A stretch of DNA of 64,000 nucleotides from Echinometra lucunter (GCA_029962745.1 CM057171.1:18174171-18238170); one strand, 5' to 3'; positions 47,301-62,197 are shown, counted from the stretch's first letter. The notes: generated by a model from the letters alone, not told the origin. Translations and numbers: made by a program.

Positions 47301-50300
47301 GAGGGCATTTGAAGAGTAATCCTTTTCAAGGGATATATCTATGACATTCTTCCAAATTGACAGAATACCTGTAATTTGAAAGCTCATAAAGTTATTTCTT
47401 CATCTTTCCTAGATTTCAAGTTCTCTTTCATTCAAATAGCACTTTGATAGGCCATTTTCTGAAGTATGGCACTCCAGAGCACTTCAAAATCATGTCTCAG
47501 ATCTCACTGATTTCATTAACAATCCATGAAGGGGTCTCTGCACTATGAATGACACCAGACAAGCCTTCCATGTTCAAACTATTATGAGACATGTACTAGT
47601 ACTTGATTACACTCCTACAATGTAATCACTTATTTCCCTTTCACATTGAAACTGTAATTTAAGAGATAATTTTTCATAGTTCAAGGAGATGTGTAAGTAC
47701 ATGTAGTAGTTTTCATGACTAAAGTATAGTATCTTTGATGCATGTACATGTACAATGAAGAAAAAAAGAGGAGAACGAGGAGCAGAAAAAGGGAGAGGAG
47801 GAGGAGGAGGAGGAGGAGGAGGAGGAGGAGAAGAAGAAGAAGAAGAAGATGAAGAAGAAGAAGAAGAAGAAGAAGAAGAAGAAGAAGAAGAAGAAGAAGA
47901 AGAAGAAGAGGAAGAGGAAGAGGAAGAAGAAGAAGAAAAAATATGACTATTTAAGCAACCCTGATGCTATTTCAAAAACATACAATTATTCCAAAACTCA
48001 TACAGGCCAAACACAATTTCAGTGCTTGTCTTCTCATAATATGTAGCTATTAATTTGGACATGTACAGTTACAGTACATGTATTTCTGACTCCAATCTTT
48101 TCCACATAATATCAAACGGCCTTTCTTGTACTCTAATATTTACATGCACTTTTCTCAAATAGAAATTGATCTAAGTTCGACCATCAACAATGTCTAGGCA
48201 CAACCTTGAGCACTGAAAATCTTGCAGAAGGGCATTATTGCAAATTTTGTATGTGTGAGGGTGTGTGTGTAAGAGAGAGATAGAAAGGGGAGGGAGAGAG
48301 AAAGAGGATAGAGGGAGAGAAAGAGAGTGAAAGAGAGTGAAAGAAAGAGAAAGAGAGAAAGAGAAAGGGAGAGGGATGGAAGAAGAGAGAGAGAGAGAGA
48401 GAAAACTCTACAAACAGCAGAGCTTTTATGAATAGGCATCTGCAAATCCACATTTCCTATACCTTATTAAAAGTAATGTTATACACTGTGTAGTATATCA
48501 TTTTACGACCCATACCAAAACAATACTAGAATTTAGGGAAGGAAACAATTGTTTTCCTTTATTCGTGGTCATTTCACTGTATTTCCTAAAGGAAACTGTC
48601 ATTCATGTCTGCAAAATATCCTACGCACCAGACAAACTTTGTAAGCTGAGCTTTTGTTTGCATCAAAAAGTGTTTCTACATCATTTACATTTACATGTAC
48701 ATCTACATGACACAGTGAAGTATCAGTTGTGATACATTACACCTGGGGGCGTTTCATCAACATTTGTTGTCTGACAAGTTGTCAGATCTGACATCTTTCC
48801 ATGATTTTGATTGGCTGAGAAGCATCGTTACTGTGGCAACTGTCGGATAAAACAGACTTTGTCGGATAAAACATCCGAAAAGTCCTTTCCATGAAACAGG
48901 GTCCTGTACTTCAAAACATAACTAGACTGACGTCATAGCAAAAGTCGACCAGAAAGTTTCTATCCACCATTAATTTAAAAAAATGAGAGAAAATTCATGT
49001 CTTTCCACAAAGACTGCAGTGTTCATTGAAACCAATATGGCAGTTTCCAAGTTCAAATACTGCCTATTAAATGCATTAACCTGCTGCAGTACAGTGCCTC
49101 CTTTAAGTGACATTTCTGCAGTATCTTCTGATCCATAATGCTAGGATAATGCTTGAGGTGAAGCAGCAAATATTACTGAAAATTATGAGTCCAGCTAAGC
49201 TAAGCTGTTCTTGAATAAGATTGCTTGAAACTTCTCTGAATTGGCAATGCAGTGTAAAATATATAGAGTACTGTAAAAGTGGAAATTTTTGCGCGATTAA
49301 TTTTTCACGTTCAGCCAAGTTAAACACAGTCTGGACAGTTAGGATAACTGTATTCCCATGCATAATAAACAAAATATTTTGTATAAGTGTCGTGCCGCGC
49401 GAAAGCGTGAAAAATTTCAACACCGCAAAATATTCCACATTTACAGTGTTCGCTAATGTCACATGGAAATTGGAAAATTTTTGATTTTTTAAATTTTCAT
49501 TTACACTGGTTTATGTTATTTACATGTACACCGTATATCTTTCCATTTCTTTAAAGGGGGTACCCAATGCTGAAACAGTGTTCCTTCATTTGAGCATGAT
49601 TTTATCAGCAAAAACTCATCTGCCTAAAGTTTTAAAAAAGTCGTTTCACCGAGAAATACCCCAAATATGGTAAGATTTCAGCCTAATTTTGGCCCTAAGC
49701 TGTGTCCCAGTTTCAATTGGGTACCCACAATGACGTCATTGTGGTTACCTTGTCGCGCAGTTCTAGCAAAATGCGCGCAAAGGTATGATACATATTGTAC
49801 AGTCTAGTGCACGCCACAACTGCAATGAGCAAAGCTGGGTAGCCACATCTACGTCATACTTCATACTCAAATGTTTAAGTCATCCCTTGACTAATCACAA
49901 ATAATTTGCCAAAATGCATTGATTTCGATTGAAAATCATCAAATATTCTTAGAATTCTATTCTTGATCATATATCAAAATTTTTTTTAACCACTGTGCGA
50001 TCACTTTAAAGGAGAATGCAACCCAGGCATCAGTGTGCTCTTAGTGAATAAAAATGACTATTAGTAAACAGTGAAAGTTTGAGCAAAATCGGACAATCTG
50101 TTCAAGAGTTATGAATTTTGAAAGTTTCAGTAAATCCCTCTTATGGGGATCATTGAGCTGGCAACTTTGCCAGCATCTGTGATGTCATCATGGACAACTC
50201 TCAATTCATTTTGTACATGATTTTTCAAAAAAATTGATTTATATGAAACTTCAAGTCAGGAATCAACATAATTCTTCAAAAAATGCTATGCAGAATTGAT

Positions 50301-53300
50301 ATAGTCATATCATACTCAAACAATAAATCAAAATGATTTTTATTTTTCTTGAAAATAAAGAAAATGTTAGATTCTGTGTACAAAATGAATGGAGAGTTGT
50401 CAACGATGACATCACAGATACTGGCAAAGTTGCCAATTCAAGGATTCCCACAATAAGGATTTACTGAAATTTTCAAAGTTCATAACTCTTGAATACATTG
50501 TCCGATTTTCCTCAAACTTTCACTGTTTACTCTTCTTGTTCTTCTTCATTCACTGGAAGCACACTGATGTCTGGGTTGCATTCTCCTTTAAGCAATGTAA
50601 CAGTGCAAACTAAAAATAACTGTTGCCCATTTGAGGAGGGTAATGTGATTAATTGAGCTCTTAAGAAAACTTTGTACTGCTATGAGTTATTAACTGAAAT
50701 GGCTATTTTGAGGGAGTTGATTATCATTAGAATACATGTACATTTGTATTTACCAGTATATAAATAGTACTGCTGCATATGGTTAATGTACACAGAATCT
50801 TATAATACGATATTTGGATAGACGATTCTAAGTAATCAACATGCCCTTTGCAATCAGCTGAGAATATATAAAATTTCAGTCTTATTCTGTCCAGTATCTC
50901 ACAATCTTATCAAAAACCTACAGTTGGTATTTACACACAACAAACAAAACGCCCAAATCTGACGTACTTTAAAGTTTATAACGAAACTATCAAACAGCCT
51001 GACGTGAGAATCACCATTAATTGCATTCCTATCATGAGTGGGTATAATGATAATTGCTATTTTGCCAGTTCAGCAATGATTATTGACATGTACCCCCAAC
51101 TGTGAAATTCTGGGCTAGTTGTGCCCTCTGCCCACCATGACTTTGCATTTGTAAGTTTGTATACAAAGCAATCAAGCATAACTGTCGTGGTGTGAATAAT
51201 AAAAGGGGGTGTATCTCTGGAACAAAGAGGGAACGGAATCAGAGAAAGGAAGAGAAATACGATAAGAAAAGATTTGTTTATATGCATATTACACTGACTG
51301 CATCTCAATGCTTTGTACTGTAAATGTACACATCTCCTAATGTAAAGTACATCTTGTGAATGCACTGATAGAGTATACAGTGATGTAAAATTATTTAGAA
51401 GATACATAGGGGAGGTGACAGCTAAACATACATGTATTCTTACAATTTGGGAATGTGTTCAAAGACCATAAGTGCATGTACAGTGTACGTGTACAGTATG
51501 TTTGTATTGTATGAAAAATATGTTACTGGTGCATGCTTAGTCTAAAGACACAGACTCTACATGAATTTTGACACATAATGAAAATTCTATGAGCCCCCAC
51601 ACCAACTAAATATTCCTGAGTGTTACATTTACTTAGATGTACAGTATTAGAAACATGGAGGTAGATTTTGAAGGCTTAAAGTGATTACACAATGGTTTAA
51701 AAAAAAAATTGATATATGATCAAAAATAAAATTCTAAGAAGAATAACATTAAAAATTTGATGATTTTCAATCGAAATCAATGCATTTTGGCTAATTTTCT
51801 CATAAAAAGTCAAGAGTTGACCAAAAAATTTGAGAATGAGGTATGACGTAAAAGTGGGTACCCAGCTTCGCGCATCACAGTTGTGCTGAGCGCTAGACTG
51901 TACAATATGTATTATACCTTGTGCGCATTTTGCTAGAATTGTGTGACATGGTACCCACTTTGACGTCATTTTGACGTCAAAGTGGGTACCCAGTTGAAAC
52001 TGGGTCACAGCTGAGGGGTCAAAAATATCCTGAAATCTTGCCACATTTGAGGGTTTCCTTGGCAACGTGACTTTTTGAAAAACTTTAGGCCGATGATTTT
52101 CTGCTAATAAAATCACGCTGTTTTAAATGAACTAACATTGTTTCAGCACTGGCTACCCCCTTTAACCCATAGAGGTACAGTGTCACCTTTAGGAGACTCT
52201 TTTGCGGTATCTGTTGGTTCAGAATGTTAGGCATCACATATTATACATGAGCAGAAAGAGAAAAATGCACTGACAAATTTGAGCCTATTCCCATAGCTGT
52301 ATGGTGTGGTGCTCTCGATTTAGAGCAGTTTAAGTGCAACTAATCATTAAACTCTTTAAATTGGCAATGCAGTGAATAACATATAATCACTATTTGTGTG
52401 TTCAAATTGGCAATTTCTGATTCAATTTTACAATTATATTTCATTTTGGTTTATGTTATATCCATACTTATTTTTTTCAAGCTATGTAAATGTTGAGAAA
52501 AAAAAAATTGTATTGCCAATTGGATGATTAAAGATGATTAATGTGGACCTCAAGAAAGCTCTGTACTGCTATGGGTTAAAAAGGCTCAGGTACATTAGGG
52601 GCAGGAACATATACAATAAAAGGAAAGACTAAAAAGGGAAAGGAGTTAGAGGGGACTTTCTATGCAACATTTATGTTACACAAATGTGTTTCAAGACCGG
52701 AAATAAGATCATAAAACCTTTTAAGTGGGCCCTTTTTATGCAAAGGGGCTTTGCAAGAGACTATTAGTACATGTACAGTACACTGGCCTCCTAAAGAGTT
52801 TAGATAGAAAACTCCTCTCTGCTCCCCACCCCCCCCCCCCCCCCCCCCCCGAATTCTTATTATTTTCTCTGCTGCCACATGATCAACAATAACAATAAAA
52901 GTAGATTGGAAGAACTACTTTGATCCGGTATGTGTGGGATGTTGATCTAATTCCTAGTACGAACAAAGTCCACCTACACTATACATATCAACAAAAATCT
53001 ACTCAATGGCATTCCGCTTCAAAATGGATAGTTTATTTTTTTTTTCAATATCCATGTTCACTGCACTGTATGCACAGCAAATTCCACTTTCTTGGACTAT
53101 GAGAACAGAATCTATTCAATTAAATTCCTTTATCAATGATCCTGCTTCAAAAGTTGTTCGCTATACTGCATCCATGGATTGCAATTTGCATTTCTCTTGG
53201 ACCATGAGAACAGGGTATATTCATTGAATTTCCTGTACACAAATGTATCAATTATTCGGTCTGTCGATCAATCAATAATTCAGTCTGTCGATCAATCAAT

Positions 53301-56300
53301 CAATCGATCATTCTGCCTTGGCAATTTTAGCCTTTTAAACATGCACATGCAGTCATTTCTTGGGAGACAAAAATTCGCATGTAGTTTGCAGTGTTAGGCA
53401 CTTCCAGCTCTCATCAAAATTGTAACAAAGGGTAGACAAAATTTATCAGCATTCTACTCTCTTTTTTTTGTGAGAATGAATTGTTTCTACTTTTATATCC
53501 CTTGCGAAGTATTTACATGTAGGTAATCTACTTGTAACCCCCCCCCCCACCAAACATTGCATATTAAACTTTTGAACATGGTCTGAAGACCCTGGGTATA
53601 TTATAATTGCTTGAAGTACATGTATATGTATATGGACTGACGTTCATTTTGGAGTCATTCACAAAACAAGATTTTTAAAAAGCATGATGAAAAATGTACA
53701 ATTACAATAATACATATATCTGATGACATGCAAATGCTTAAAAATACATAAAACAGTAAAAAACAGTATGTAGAACTAGAAAATCAATATTGAGAATAGA
53801 CTAGTGAGGAGATACATGTATAATATTGTGTTCTACATAAGAGTGGTTTAACCCATTCGTGACAGGGGTCCACATTATGTGGTTTGGCCTAAAATCTTTT
53901 GATACAAAGCCCTAAAAATCATACCAAATACATTAGCAGAAAGAGAAAAAAATTCTACACAAACTGTGCCCATTTTGGTTGCGTCAATATTCGTTGTTTG
54001 ATGCTGAAAATTCTTTAAAGGAAAATAAGCGTTAAAATCCTTAAATTGGCAATGTGATAGAAGGTTTAAAATCACCATTTTCCTCTGCAAATTGGCAAAT
54101 TTTTTACTTCTCATCATAATTTCTGTCAATTTATATTCATTTCAGATACATGACGTTTTATAAGAAAAATGTAGCAATAAAATAAGAATGTTGGTGTTGC
54201 CAATTTGAAGAATAATTCATAATTAATAAATAATTCCTGTCACAAATGGGTTAAATACATGAATATTTTCTACTCTTATTTACCTGGTGAAGTGATAATG
54301 TAATATCAAAATATGAATATCAAATATGGATATGAAACAATATTCACAGAGCACAGGTATAAAGAGTGGGAATAATGATAAGGGGTGGGGGGGGGGGGTG
54401 GGAGAGGGGGTGTGAATTGTCTGGCTGATGTCATACTCGACAGACAGGGAACTATGACCTACATCTATGTCACATCAAACATCATTTCTACAGAGGGATA
54501 TCTTGATCCACGTATTACTGAGCACTATCCGCTTACATTCTGGACAAAGTCTGGACCCAACCCTCCCCTCAAAGCAGGTTGATAATTCTGCACTTGAGCA
54601 TCAAGTAAAGATTCGACCGATACCGATACTGTTCATATCAATTGACTTTATAGATTAGGATTCAATCTTTTCTATGCTTTAAATTGCTTATACAGTGTAC
54701 ATGTATGTAAATACATGAACAGGGTGCAAATTAATACATGTAGTTAAACTATTAAAGTGAATTATTAAAAAGTGTATATGGTGTGGTACAATGTAAGTTA
54801 AGACAAATGTCCCATGCTCAACAAAATAACCATGCTTGCGGTATTTGAGCAGTGTTTTCTACAAGAGTTTTTGAATATTTCTGTTAAAGAAAAGGATCAC
54901 ATGATACATGTGTAGCATCACTTAAAAAACTAATAAAGGCAAATATGTACACATAATCCTATTGTTGGATATCAATTTCATGAGAAGTACCTCTTCAGGT
55001 TTTGACAATTCTAGCTTCTCAAATATACATTCTATTAAATTGAACTTGACAATGCAAACATTTCCTGGTAGCGGATATTTTGGGGACTGGGAATTTCCAC
55101 ATATGACTTAGGAATCATGTCATGTAAATATTTGAATTGTTTATTTCTAATTTTCTTCATAGCTTTATAAAGAGGAAAAAAGAAAGAAAGAAAGAAAGAA
55201 AAATATTGTTTTAAAAAAGACAGCTGCAGAATATCGGGAAAAACGGACAAGTTACACCAAGTCATCTCCCAAGCGCAGGACAGGTTTTCGCACTGAACAA
55301 TTGAAGAAAGATGCCGATTCGGTTTAAATTGAAGTATCCCCTAATATTTTACACTTGGACAATATCCATGGTACAGTCCCATGAAGAAGAAAAGATGAGA
55401 AAGAGAGAAAAAGAGATTTACCAATAGGACTGGGGTAGATTTCTTTTTAAAAATTTTATTACAAGAAAAAAATGTCAAAAATTTAAAACAATTTTTGAAA
55501 AGCAATCAGATCATATAATTTCAGCAGCTTATCATGACAAAAATACTAATGAATTCAACTTTTTACTGATAGTTTTCATAAAACAGGACCTTGAAAAAGA
55601 AAACAAAAGAAAACAAAAGAAAACAAAGGAAAACAAATGAAACAGGCAAAATAACATAAAACAAAACAAAAAGAAAACAAAACAAAACAGCAAAAGGGAA
55701 AAGAAAAGAAAAAAAAAGATAAGAAAATACAACAAAACAAAACAAAGTAAAAAGAACAAATGAGAGAAAGGTCAAATGAAAAAAGAGATAATAAACAAAG
55801 TTAGCTAAAATAGAAAAAAAAGAAAGATACTTACATTAGAAGACATTCCAGTGAAGCAAGAGAAAACACAGCCATTTGGTGATATCTCCTTCCAATATCC
55901 ACTAACTTGGCAACCTGCAATTAAAGGGGAAAAGCATCCAGAAATATTTGAAACTAAATTGCATGTCAATCTGATCAGGTGACAAGAAGGAGAATACTTG
56001 CAGACCTTGGTTTCCCGACCGCCATGAAATAATGAAAGCATGTACATGTACATGTATGCTTGTTAGTAATAAACCAAGGGACCTACCGGTATGTCTTTAC
56101 GCCCTGTCCGAGGGACTACATGTACAGGTACATGTCGGTAATGATGATTAAAGGCATTGGCTAACTTTGTGAGTAGCTGATTTAAAAAATTCTCAAACTA
56201 AGATGAAACATGTGTATGAGTACTTGCATGCGCACTCCTTACATGTATGTCTATTCTGTGCAACCGACCCTCGTATATTTTTCAAACATTGGTTCACATT

Positions 56301-59124
56301 TCTTATATATATAAAAATACTTCCTGTGGATATTATACTTTGAAACTTTCAGATTGGTATTTTTACACTATAACCCTTATGTTTATCCCATTTTCAAGTA
56401 ACAAAACAAGATTTGTTTAAATCATAACAATGTTAACCAATGTCTTTAATGCCTGACTGAAGAGTACCAGCACATTGGCTTGGTTTGGAACCTGGGATTT
56501 TTCCAGTAATGAGACATGTGGTCTACCACTGAGCTATTGTATCTCATTTTAGTCCAGAGTCTCCTTTGTTCAGTGAGATTTATCCTGAAGTTATAGTCAA
56601 CAGACAACAAATGATACTAGTATTCAGTGAAGGGCCATCTTTTTGAACAATTGTCGACTGTACCTGCAGTAAGTTGTAGGAAGTGAATATCATCACTTTA
56701 AACCTAAGGAAATACCCAAATCCAGGAGTTAAAAGGTTAATATGTCAGGGAAATCATAAATCTAGTGTAGATTACAATATCTCACATTTTTATTGGTAAC
56801 TGACGAGTCCAAACGTAAATTACTAAAACAAACATTTCTTTGCATACATTCTGTATCTATAAAACCTTTATTATCAAATTTGTGTACAAAATTGCACTTG
56901 TTTCAACAGCTTTATGATGAAAAAATGCAAGAAACATCTCGTACATAAAACAATTGAAAAATTATAAATGCACAATTTGAAAGCAGTCCTCGATTCTCTT
57001 ACATAAAAATGTGCGATTAAAATGCAACACAAAACATGAACGCAAGTCCCAAATACTCAATCCTGATTGGCTAAAAATCAAATTGCATTTGATCTTTTGA
57101 GTTTGTTGCGTTTAAATGCAACTTTTTATGCACAATGGCCGACGTTTGAAAAAGTTTCTTGCAATGAAAATGTTGCAAGGCTAACAATTTGTAAAAAATT
57201 TGATTTCACAATGTACATGTAGTCAATTCTGTGTTCTATTTCTGCTTCTGAAGTTCCCATCATACATATATGCAGTCTACACTATAAAATAAACCAGTAT
57301 TGCAGACGAGAGCCAAGAACAAGACCAGGGCCCAGTATTGGCCAGTAACACAAGGTTCAGCAATCGATCGTATGATTGGTTTATATGGGATTGATTACAA
57401 TTATGCAATTAATCGCTCAACTTGGCGTTACTAGGCGCAGGAGGAAACCTTTAGATAAGGGCTTGATCACATACATGTATGATGTGGCAAATCCTTTGAT
57501 CCCCCCTCCTCCCCCCCCCCCCCCAATCTTTTTTGCCTCTTTGCAGCAAAAGATGTGGACCAATCAAATTCTTACAAAGGTCATAATATTGAAAGTGCAA
57601 CTTATGGCAAACTTCTCTTTTATTTATATGTGAACTATTACTGAGGCATTAGTGAGCATCTCATTATCTCCAGTGGTGGATTTACCACCAGGGGCAGCAC
57701 TATGGGGGAGTGGGGGGGGGGGGGGGGGGTGACCCCCTTGACCCCCCTTCCCCTATGATATTTCAAGTGACAAAAAAAGAACAAAATAAGAGGAGAAAAA
57801 GAGAAAAAAAGAGGAGAAAGAAGAAAGAATAATATGGGAAATGAGAGGGTCAGGTCATGGAACTATATACATGTAATACCCTATTTTTTCATTTAAAAAG
57901 TAAATAAACTCACCTAAGGGTAATCTTGCCCCCCCCCCCCCATCAAAATACCCTGGCGCTGCCCCTGTTTACCACCGTATATCTGAATAAGCCTTAAGGG
58001 GTGTAAAAGCCAAGTCACATGCATAGAAAGAAAAATAGGCCAAGGCTGGTCATTATTGGTCTCTCTGCACTACTGCTATGAGCCCCAGAAAACCCCTGGA
58101 AAAAAGAAACTGCAAAGGCAAAACAAGGAAAAAAGAAACTGCAAAGGCAAAACAAGAAAAAAAAAATGATAATATGAAAATCACTTAGAATTTGAGGCCA
58201 TGTGACAAGAACAAGACTTCCCTTCCCCTTGTCTTTCCAACGATACAGGATAAAACTCACTTCCTATTTTCGATTCATATACACGCACAATTAACAAAAC
58301 AAACAAAGGAAAGCATTTTATTTATTTTCAAAAAAAGCTTTGTTTTAAAACTTCACTCCCAAACTCTTTAAATCAACTTCAGGCTTTCGCCTTCATTGAC
58401 TCTTGCGGTTTGAATTGGACAATGCACATGTACTTTCACTCTGACTCAAGAATTCAAGGGCGTTTCATTGTGTGTGTGCAGTCGAGGGAAAAAAGGATCA
58501 GAATGTAAGATCCTTTTAGTTGAATGTATTCTCTGAAAGCCAGTCATACACTGTAACTGTCTATTGGGGAGCTTTAATACTGTATGTGCTATGATGTGTT
58601 ACTGCATGTTAAATTCATCACTCAATTTGTGGAACATACAAAGTAATGCAGTTTGAAATGAACAAGATGTACATTTGTACCTGTAAACTCATAAAGACAG
58701 AGCTGACATCAGATTGTTTGTCTTTTTTTTCTGGGGGGGGGGGGGGGATTGTGATAATGTGTTTTTGCAATTAATGAACAGTACATGTATGTTATCACAT
58801 ACCAGACTGGATCATGAATGTATGCTTCTTTCAAGCATGCACTAGCCCATTCAAGCTAATGATTTATGGGAAGTACAAAAAATTGGTAAAGTGGTCAAAC
58901 TACAAATGTACACTGCATGTATGTACATGTAGATCTGCAAAACTATACATGTAGCCATTTTAGATTCATTTCATATGCTGTAAAAATGTTGTGGTTTACC
59001 AAAATAATTGTTTGAAAGTAAAAAACAAAAACAAAACAAAAAAACAAATAAAAACAAATACAAAGTAAGAAGAACTTCAAGAAAATCAGAAGCCTAACAA
59101 GTACATTGCATATATGCACATTTT

Positions 59125-59160
<36 letters not shown>

Positions 59161-62047
59161 TTACTGAAATTTGTGCTTGTACATGTACGTGCACATAAAG
59201 CTTGAATTCTGCATTTGCATTCTTTGAAAAAGAAGCTTCATCACCATCAATCATCATCAACACTTACCTTTGATCTGAATTATTCCAACAACCTATAACC
59301 TACATACAGTAATAATTTATCAGTAAAATAATTGCTTTATCTACTCAGCATTGATGTGATCAGGACATTGACACAAGGAACCAGAAGCTAATTCAGCATG
59401 AATTCAATTTACTACCATCTGTTTGTTTTGTTTTACTTCTGTCAGACTCTGAACTTTTATCAATCTGATAAACCTCATCAATTGATGCCAAAATATGCAC
59501 ACATGCATGAAACTTTATACGCTTTTTGGTTTGCAAGATGTACAGTACATTATGTACACGCAAATGTAAGCCTTCATTGTTAAATTCAAGAAAATGTCAA
59601 AATGTTTCTATAAGATGTTAAAAAACACAATTCATAATCAGTTCAGCAGTATCAACTAAGTTAGAGAGAAATATAGAGAAATTTCTTAAACAGATGAAGG
59701 AAAATCAAGATTTTCTCAAACAAATTGACAACTCTTTTAATATTTTTTGTTTGTTTGTTAGCTTGTTTTTTGTAGTGTACACTGTATCACTTTAATAAAG
59801 TTTCAATATATCCATTGCATATTCACTGGAATATAATTCAAATACTCGTAGGTTAAAAACAATCAGTAATCACAATCACAAGGGTTTTTTTTATTTCTTA
59901 TTTTTTTTTACATTGTATAGTAGTCCTGTAGACCACAATGAATTTAACATACTTCCATAAATATTAAATCCACCTAAAATATCCTTAGAAAATAAAAACT
60001 TGAGTGATTTTCCTTTACTTTCCAATACAACTAAAATGCAAAACACAAACCATATGTGGATGTGTCATGGCTCAGTGGTTCATTCATGTGATTCTCAGTC
60101 AAATGGTTGGAGGTTCCAATCCCATCCCAGCACTAACATCTCTTGGCAAGACATTAATCCATGTTTGCCACAGTAATCTACATTGCACAGGTAGGTGCTT
60201 ATTGGGTACCTGGGGAATGTTTCACAAAGACTAAGATTGACTAAAATCGCACTTAACTATGATTGGCCATTCATACTACTGTTTTGGTTTTTTTTCACCA
60301 TGGATCTGTCAAAGGATTTGCAATTCATGGTCACAAATCTGCAGAATTGACAATTTTTTATAGTTCATTGATGAAGAAAACAAAAAATGTAAATTCTTCA
60401 AATTTGTGACAATGATTCCCTGATGAGAGACCGATGGTGAAAGCAAACAGTGGCATGAATGGCCTACCATAGTTAGACAGATTTGAGTCACTCTTAGTGT
60501 TTGTGAAACCCCCCCCCCCCGGTATCGAATCCAGTGACCAGGGCAATATTATTATTATTTGTTATATAATAATTATTATTATTTGTTTTGGTGTCACCTG
60601 TGCTTGGGAGGCAAAAGGTGAATTGAATCAATGTAACCCTCAGGTCTATCCTCCCAATATAACTGATTGGGATTTACAGGTGGACCACTACACCGGGGTT
60701 TTCCCCTTCTCTAAACGAATAGTGCAGCGGGTTCTTAATGTGGAAAGGCGGTGACTGGTGACTCTCCTCTACATGGGGCCTCCATTTAACGTCCTATCCG
60801 AGGGACGGAGTGTTTTCCACTGAAACATAGCCTGCATCTATGAAACAGGGGAGACTGAGGCACGCTAACACACAACGCAGGCTTCAGTCATCTGCCCGTG
60901 GTGGACTCGATTCCACGATCTTTGGTTCGACAGGTTCGACAGGTTTGACAGGCTTGAATTTACCGACTGAGCCAACTTGCTCCCTCAACTGTACATGTAT
61001 TACTGTAATATTACGCGCTTTGGTCAGTTTATATACCACTGTACATACATGTATGAAACTGGTATTATAAAACGGGTTCAAGGATGTAGCCAATAGCGAG
61101 TGCGTATGCATGTCACGTGTTCATGCTTTAATTCTACGCAACCTTCCAGATGTGCATTTTTTGTGCAGCACTGTGCATTTTGGATGCAACACTTTACCTC
61201 TAGCGCGTAAAAACTGACACGCACGCCACGAAATACGCGGTCTTTCTAGTTATCACAAGGATTTTGATGCGCTTACTCAGGGACGCACCTGCAGCGCATC
61301 ACATCACACTGACTACGCTTGTGATGTCAGAAGAGAAAGCAGATGTTGCCTCCTTGTCTGTGCGATCTGAGGAAATTTGGAGCAGTTTAACAAATTTTCC
61401 ACTGCAAAGTCATACTGCCGACCCGTTTAATAAAATAAATAACGCACAGATTTAAATTTGTGATGTTAGTGGCGATGCAGGCCTCTCAGGTATTTACAAT
61501 ATTATGCAAAAGCACTCGGCGCAAGCGCCTCGTGCTAGTCGCACATTGTAAATACTATCGAGTGCGCTGCATCGCCACTAACACACTCACATCTGTGCAT
61601 TATTTGTATATTATCACATAAACATTACACAAGTACAAGTTGTACTTACCCTTATGAGACATAGTAGGCCCAGTACAACCACAAACAGAGATAGGATTCC
61701 ATTTCTGATAGGAAGAAGGAAAGAAAGAAAAACATAAAAAGGCTGCATTTTCCCCAAAACCAACAATTATTTGCTGTACACAGTGTATCTATCATTTATG
61801 TCACATGGTAAATTGACTTAAAGACACATGAACATGCAAAGAAGACCTTTAGGGCTTGTTATATAGCATATAATTTCCCGGCATCCATATGACTATCCTT
61901 TAAAATTCAACTACATGTACATGTACATGTACTGTTTTGTACCGGTTTACTCGGTTGTCTTTGCATTATAATAATGATAATGATTATGATCATCAGATCA
62001 TGATGATACATGTAATAATCCTAATAGTAATAATATTACTACCAGTA

Positions 62048-62086
<39 letters not shown>

Positions 62087-62136
62087 TGCTGCTGCTGCTG
62101 TTGCTGCTGCTGCTACTACTACTACTGCTGCTGCTC

Positions 62137-62195
<59 letters not shown>

Positions 62196-62197
62196 AC

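Larger units (their letters stand above)
49077..50690. mobile_element. Diverged family B-like MITE split by three insertions
   Basis: Left part 49077-49268 (TTAACCTGCTGCAGTACAG, later TGAATTGGCAATGCAGTG), middle part 49449-49550 (TTTCATTTACACTGGTTTAT) and right part 50592-50690 (GTTGCCCATTTGAGG, TTTGTACTGCTATGAGTTA) together rebuild the family B order. The interrupting elements are listed separately. Confidence 0.65.

Noticed and set aside
47755..48046. Poly-Glu and poly-Lys ORFs
   Set aside because: Products of the GAG/GAA microsatellite.
56475..56541. tRNA gene on the minus strand
   Set aside because: Box A- and box B-like words are present, but no acceptor stem pairs, so it is treated as a SINE head or relic.
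59255..59300. Possible minus-strand exon with donor GTAAGT near 59267
   Set aside because: The donor is good but the acceptor is poor, and the exons at 61650 and 55914 already join in phase 0 without it.
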